A stretch of 64,000 nucleotides of DNA from NCBI GenBank assembly GCA_014706295.1, contig JACSVZ010000007.1, positions 36,244,633 through 36,308,632 on the forward strand, written 5' to 3'. This document shows, piece after piece, positions 59,001-64,000 of this stretch (its first letter is position 1; every line of letters starts with the position of its first letter). A program made the translations under genes and the position numbers. The notes beneath the pieces are model-generated. The model did not search any database and was not told the origin of the DNA. It saw only the letters and a list, made by a program, of their open reading frames with translations. This DNA comes from Lycocorax pyrrhopterus obiensis. Taxonomy: Eukaryota; Chordata; Aves; Passeriformes; Paradisaeidae.

Positions 59001-62000
59001 CCTATCTACTTATTTTGAAAACAACTATGTTATTGTGTACTGTCTCAAGCAGGAATGAAATAGAAAACGGCATTCATTTTCTCAGTAAAGTATAACATAA
59101 ATATTTTACCACCATTTATTATTAGTTTGCCATTTCCTGCTGACAGCAATTCCAACTTTGCCAGCAGGCACTGTGTCTCACAATCATATTGTGTTTGGAA
59201 CAAATTAAGACAAACAGAATTTCTTATAAAATAAATGAACAAAATTTGCAACAAAAACCTCTTCTGAAGCTAAATGAGCATTTCTTTTAAGTGCTGACAC
59301 TTGGTATTATTTAATTTGCATACAGCACATTTCACTTTTACTGGAAAACAATGAAGTTAACGAAGAACTAAGTCATCTGTACTTTCAGGGATAATTGAAC
59401 ATTGCTCAATTTAGAACTGTTTTATATTAATGCTGTGAAGGAGCAGCCTACATCATGGTAAGTTTGTCAGCAGTTTCAAACGCAAGCATACTTTTGGCCC
59501 ACTGACATATGAAGTGGATGGATCAAAACGGAATACAAAATAGATTGTAATGACACTTAACTTGAGCTGATATAGAAATACTTTAAATACAGGGAGTGAC
59601 ACTGAGCCTTTTTCTTTCTGTGAGACATAATCTTCACTTCATAAGACTATTTGATGGTTTACGGTTAATAAAGAGAGAAAATCTTTATTTCTCATAAATT
59701 TTCTCTTGTCTGTGTACTTTCTCTTAGGCAATAAAGTATTTTCCTGGATGCAGTGGCACAAATAAAGAAAGCGATTTATGCTGGGATTGCCTTCCGGTTT
59801 TTGTTACAGCTGAGTGGAAGTGCAGTGAACCTGTGATTTTGACTTACTCCCCAAAGGCTTTGAAGACACTCTCTACCTACAGTACCTATGGTACCGATCT
59901 TGAGAGTGTGAGTTGTTTGACTTTTTTTAGACTTACAGAGTAGGAATAGTTAATACCTTTGGATTTCTGGTGCAGAAAATTACAAATAAAACTCATTGCA
60001 TAGAAATTAAAAATCTTAGATATAGAACTGTAATCCTCCAGAGGTAGGAGCTGGTACAACTCATTTATGCCTTGCTTGAGCTGAGTTTGATATAGAAGTG
60101 CCAACTTTGAACTGTACATTCCCTTTCTGATTTTCCCCCCTCTTTGCTGAGTTCACTCTTACTGAAGGCACCCAACTGATAGCATAGGTACCAATAATCT
60201 GCAGGTTTCTACAGACTACATGCACCATTTCTCAAAGAACTTCCCTGTAAAATTCTGTGGATATGCTCCAATCTTTGGATCAAAGAGCCCACCCTTACGG
60301 ATGAAAGACTGGTTTAACCTCTCCCTGCTGATTCATTCTTTGGCCGCTCAGCTGGGAATATCAATTGTGATAGTAATTCTTCTTCTTTAAATAATTTGGA
60401 AGGGTGACAAATTATAGCTGCCTCAGAAATTTTGCAGTCAGGAAAAAAATGCAATTTTAAAATACATTCCTTCAAAAAATTTAAATAAGCAATACAATTA
60501 GCTAAGCACTTACATTTTATTAGCAATAGCAAGTAAAATTAATAAGTAAATTCAATGAAAAAATGATTATGTGTCACAGTATATAGTTTTTACATTGACA
60601 TTTCACATAATCTGACTTTGCTGAGAGGAGAAATCACTCGTCTGTTAAAATTACTTTTTAAAAGCTGTCAAAATTGGAAAACCTGCTGTCAAAAATATGA
60701 TGAGAAAAGTTTAAAAATGGTAAAGTATGTTGACTTAGACAAAAAATATTACCTTTAGAGTGGAAAACTTGAATATTGTATCATTATCTTCTACACAGAG
60801 GAAAAGCGTTATCTTTTTCCAAGCCATCCTTTTTTTTTTAACATTTTAAATTTATGTTTTGCATTTACATTTCAATATGAATGGGACTTCATCCAATTTA
60901 TGCTGCAGCAGAAGCTGAAAGTAGCAGGTATTTGGACATTTATATTTTAATTGTATGCTTGCATTTTACAATTTTTAAAAATGACAAGATTCTCAGGTCT
61001 CTATGGGTGAAGTCCACTGTTCATCTACACTCTGGTCCTGCAAACTGCTGCGGGCAAGGGCCCTTGGAGTGGAGTTTGGCTGCTGGCTGGCTGTTAGTCT
61101 GCTAGCAGAAAGAGGTGCATGCACAGCCACATCCCCATGCTGCTTTCAGGCAGCACTTTGGCATCACCAGTGGCCACAGACCCTGCTTCTCCAGCGTATC
61201 TCCGCACTGTTTAAGGACAGTTTCAAAGAAGGTAACAACTCAGTCTCCATGCACATTCAGTCTTTGGCCTCTTTGTTGAGACTGCCAGCAAAGATGCCAA
61301 TTAGAGCCATTCAAAAAAGCCCAGATATGCTGTGGTAATAATGAAATACAGACTTAGAGGGATACAATCCAAAATCATAATTAAATGGAAATGAGAAAAA
61401 CCAGAATCTGAAATAAGATTTGACTAACAGCTACAGAAGTATATCTCTCAAAGTGCATTTCATTTTTGCCAGTTACTTTTTCAGCCATTGCTGCCTTTAA
61501 TATTGTACAGTCCTTAATAGTGCATTTTCTCTAAATTGCTGCCCCTGCATCCATGTAGGTAAGACTGGCTAGACATGAAGCAGTGAAAGTCACTATGAAG
61601 GAAGAGTGCACATGGCAGTAGAAGCTGATTGTGATGCCTTAACCACAGTTCTAAACACATACTACCCAGAAGTCATTAAACTGGACCTGGGGGATGGAAA
61701 GTAATCAAAAAATTATTTTGGTTTTGCTTCCCTAGTACTTCATGTCTTCTGGCATTATGTTTGTGATGTCCTTTCACTCTCTCATCTATGTGAAGGGAGT
61801 GAAGTACTTTTGCTCTCTAACACTGTTCCTTGAAGTACAGCCTGATTTAATCTTGCTGTTCAGTTTGCATTTGATATGTCTTGAAATATACTAATTTTTT
61901 CCAGTTTGGAGAATGGCTACTGAAAGCTGTTAATGGCAACGTGACAAAACATATAGGGAAGCCATTCATGTAAACCACATTTCCACTTAGGACAAGAATC

Positions 62001-63309
62001 CAAGCATTCAGTGTTGTTTTTTTTTTTTTTGTTTCCTCCACATCTGAGCAATTCTTTACCTTTCCACATCCAAGTGCCCTTGAAACGTTCTTCTTCCCAG
62101 CTTTTCTACACAAATGATGTTTCGGTGTTTTTCTCATAGAGTTTTTCTGGCCCACTTGTCTGCTTCTGCTGCTTAGACACGTTGATTCATGTCCTTCTTT
62201 TAAAATTAATTTGCACTCTGATGGCTCAGAAAACCTTTCCCAACCTAATCCAGTAAGCAGTATTATCTGAAGGCTTGAGCATACTTTGCTCTGGCTCACA
62301 CTGACCACAGAAATGCTTAACAGTCTTTAAATGAATTTGATCAAATGAAGAAATTTTCTTAGCAGAGCAAATGGGAATTTAGAGTCAGATGTGGGAGGCT
62401 GCATCTCTTGCATTTTATAATCAGCCTGACTCACTTCAGGCTGTGTGGGGGCTGCTCTTTTAGATCATGAATACCACCACATCAACACAAGATTCTTTGA
62501 GGTCCATTTATCTGTCTGTCTATCTGAACTCCCACATTGTTTCTTGAGTGCCTCTGGTGCATGTTGTCCAAGCTCTTGGCACTTATCTACTGCTTTAGGT
62601 TGCTCTGTAGAGGCAGGGGGAATAATTTCACCATAGCCTAACATATCTAACAAGGACTCTGCCTTTGATTCTACTTTGAATTCTAATGGTGATTAAACCA
62701 GAGATAGCTGACCTCCAGTAGTCACTTTGGTGCAATACAGAATGACATGTCATTGCTCCAGAGAAGACAAGGGGATATAAATTTTGGTGAAAATTATCTG
62801 AATATATTCTGAAGAGAAATCACAAGGGAAGTATGTTTAAGGACATGGGGCATTTTGGACTGCTAATAAAACTACTGCAACATCTGACCATACATGGCAA
62901 GATAAAACATTAGAGTCTGAAGCTGAGACAGGATAAAGAGGAAATTAGTCAAAATCAAAAGAGAAATGAGAAAATACTGTTTGTAAACCAGGGATAATTG
63001 GAGTTCTTTGGAGGAGGTTGACCAGTATTTAAAGAGCATGTGTATAGAATTCATTTATTAGAACCCTGGTGGAACCTTCCCTTATATCAGAGCTGATCAG
63101 ATGTCAGAAAAATCTCAGGTACCCTTTCGCAAACTAACAATCTTGCTGGTGATCCTTTGGAAAGGTCATGTTGAATATAATTCTTGTGAGCCAGGGAATA
63201 AGTATATTCAGGTACAAGGAGATATTGGAAAATATGACTCAGAGGCTCTATGTCATTGGAATAATTTGTTGAGGAGGTTAAGAGATGAAAATCGAGGATA
63301 AAAGGAAAA
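56001..63309. other. Gene-free AT-rich flank
   Basis: Includes a CTTTTAAAA-like repeat (56676-56742) and a pair of similar AATCATACCTNCTT segments about 75 bases apart (57190 and 57263). The block 56300-56480 resembles conserved noncoding sequence. The minus frame 61847-62308 (153 codons) crosses a T-run and shows no domain, so it is not called. Confidence 0.55.
56676..56742. repeat. TTTTAAAAC-type AT-rich repeat
   Basis: Imperfect tandem variants of CTTTTAAAACCTTAAAA over about 65 bases. The origin is slippage-like. Confidence 0.7.
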
Positions 63310-63999
63310 TTTCACTTGGGCTTCTGAAACACACCCCTGTCCTTTGTAGCTGGCCTTTATGTGGCAATAATACAGATTTTAATACAACTTTACCATAGGA
63401 GACAGGCTTAGCGATTAATTTATATAATCTCTTTTATTAACTTAAACAGCTGATTGCAGCCGTCTTGTATAACTAACTACTAAGATTTTAATTAAGATTA
63501 CTTTAGTTAGGGAGCTATTAGACACAAAAATACCATTAGCATCTCTTAATCTAACAATGTGGGAAAAAAAAAAGGAGTTTCTTCTAATATGTCTCTATAT
63601 TATTGCTATTACTATTATTAGCACCTTCCATGAGATTTCATTTGCATGAGGGCTGTATCAGCAGACTGCAGATTCTGTTTTTTCATCATCCTGACCATTG
63701 CAGTCATGATATACAGGAAGAAAGAGGAATTCATGCTTATAAAGCCAGTCTGTACTGTCAGTAGACCATCAGATTAGCCAGAAAGCACTTTTAAAGAGTA
63801 GACAAGCTAATTAGGACACAAGTAAGATCTATAGCACCTCCATGGAAACTCAGGCTCATTTATGAGCTGCTGCTGTTTTTATGCTTGTTATGTGTTTTAG
63901 GTTAAACAGTGTTTTTAATGGCAGGTTTGTTCATCACGGAGGAAATTGCACAGACTCATCAGCATTAACGCACCAAGGAAAAAAATACAGGCAGAAATG
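63310..63999. promoter_or_regulatory. Candidate conserved enhancer-like block at the right edge
   Basis: Long non-repetitive AT-rich sequence dense with homeodomain cores (GCGATTAATTTATA near 63410, TTTTAATTAAGATTAC near 63486, GCTAATTAGG near 63806). It also has an exact POU octamer ATTTGCAT (63640-63647) and TAACTAACTACTAAG. There is no ORF, and one A11 run near 63564. Of all the noncoding blocks here it looks most like a deeply conserved element. Conservation was not tested, and it may continue beyond the window. Confidence 0.4.
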
Positions 64000-64000
64000 T

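Noticed and set aside
61847..62308. 153-codon minus-strand ORF
   Set aside because: Runs through a T homopolymer (Lys run) and resembles no known protein. Likely chance.
4713..63647. POU octamers (ATTTGCAT or ATGCAAAT) at 4713, 19471, 30604, 39559, 59314 and 63640 as a signal in themselves
   Set aside because: Several exact octamers are expected by chance in 64 kb of AT-rich DNA, so they are used only as supporting detail.
1..64000. tRNA, rRNA, CRISPR array, operon or endogenous retrovirus
   Set aside because: No cloverleaf with A and B boxes, no regularly spaced repeats, no bacterial gene organisation and no long terminal repeats or retroviral frames were seen.

Overview
This is a vertebrate nuclear window, most likely from a bird. 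It holds one confidently identified protein-coding gene, FOXG1 (brain factor 1), intact and intronless on the + strand at 29186-30565. The avian assignment rests on a clear CR1 LINE 3' end (50125-50547, with the terminal direct repeat typical of CR1), a low density of other interspersed repeats, and a FOXG1 N-terminus that lacks the long proline/glutamine tracts of mammals. The species cannot be named from the sequence alone.

Layout. 1-27.4 kb: AT-rich, gene-free upstream flank with a degraded CR1 end, a 6-bp-period purine microsatellite (7757-7893), smaller simple repeats, and three separate CpG-rich islands (about 14.0, 17.0 and 22.0 kb). 27.4-29.2 kb: the FOXG1 CpG-island promoter, with GC boxes, two inverted CCAAT boxes, a 29-G homopolymer and a leader with T-tracts, a two-codon upstream ORF and an alanine-coding upstream ORF that overlaps the FOXG1 start. 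29.2-31.5 kb: the FOXG1 coding region and a 3' UTR of about 0.95 kb with 8-mer seed matches for miR-200b/429 and miR-9 and a terminal AATAAA. 31.6-64 kb: gene-poor downstream flank with three more CpG islands (about 37.3, 40.6 and 46.4 kb), four G/T-rich (or C/A-rich) low-complexity tracts, one CR1 copy, and several AT-rich, repeat-free blocks that look like conserved regulatory DNA.

Interpretation. The window looks like a developmental transcription-factor locus: one regulator in a regulatory desert, with a chain of CpG islands and few transposons. FOXG1 is a forkhead repressor of telencephalon development. No second gene can be proven. The best candidates for undescribed coding or transcribed sequence are a 139-codon minus-strand ORF (44556-44975) and a 162-codon plus-strand ORF with a strong start context and an embedded splice-donor consensus (36098-36586). 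Both are hypotheses. I saw no tRNA, rRNA, CRISPR array, bacterial operon or endogenous retrovirus.
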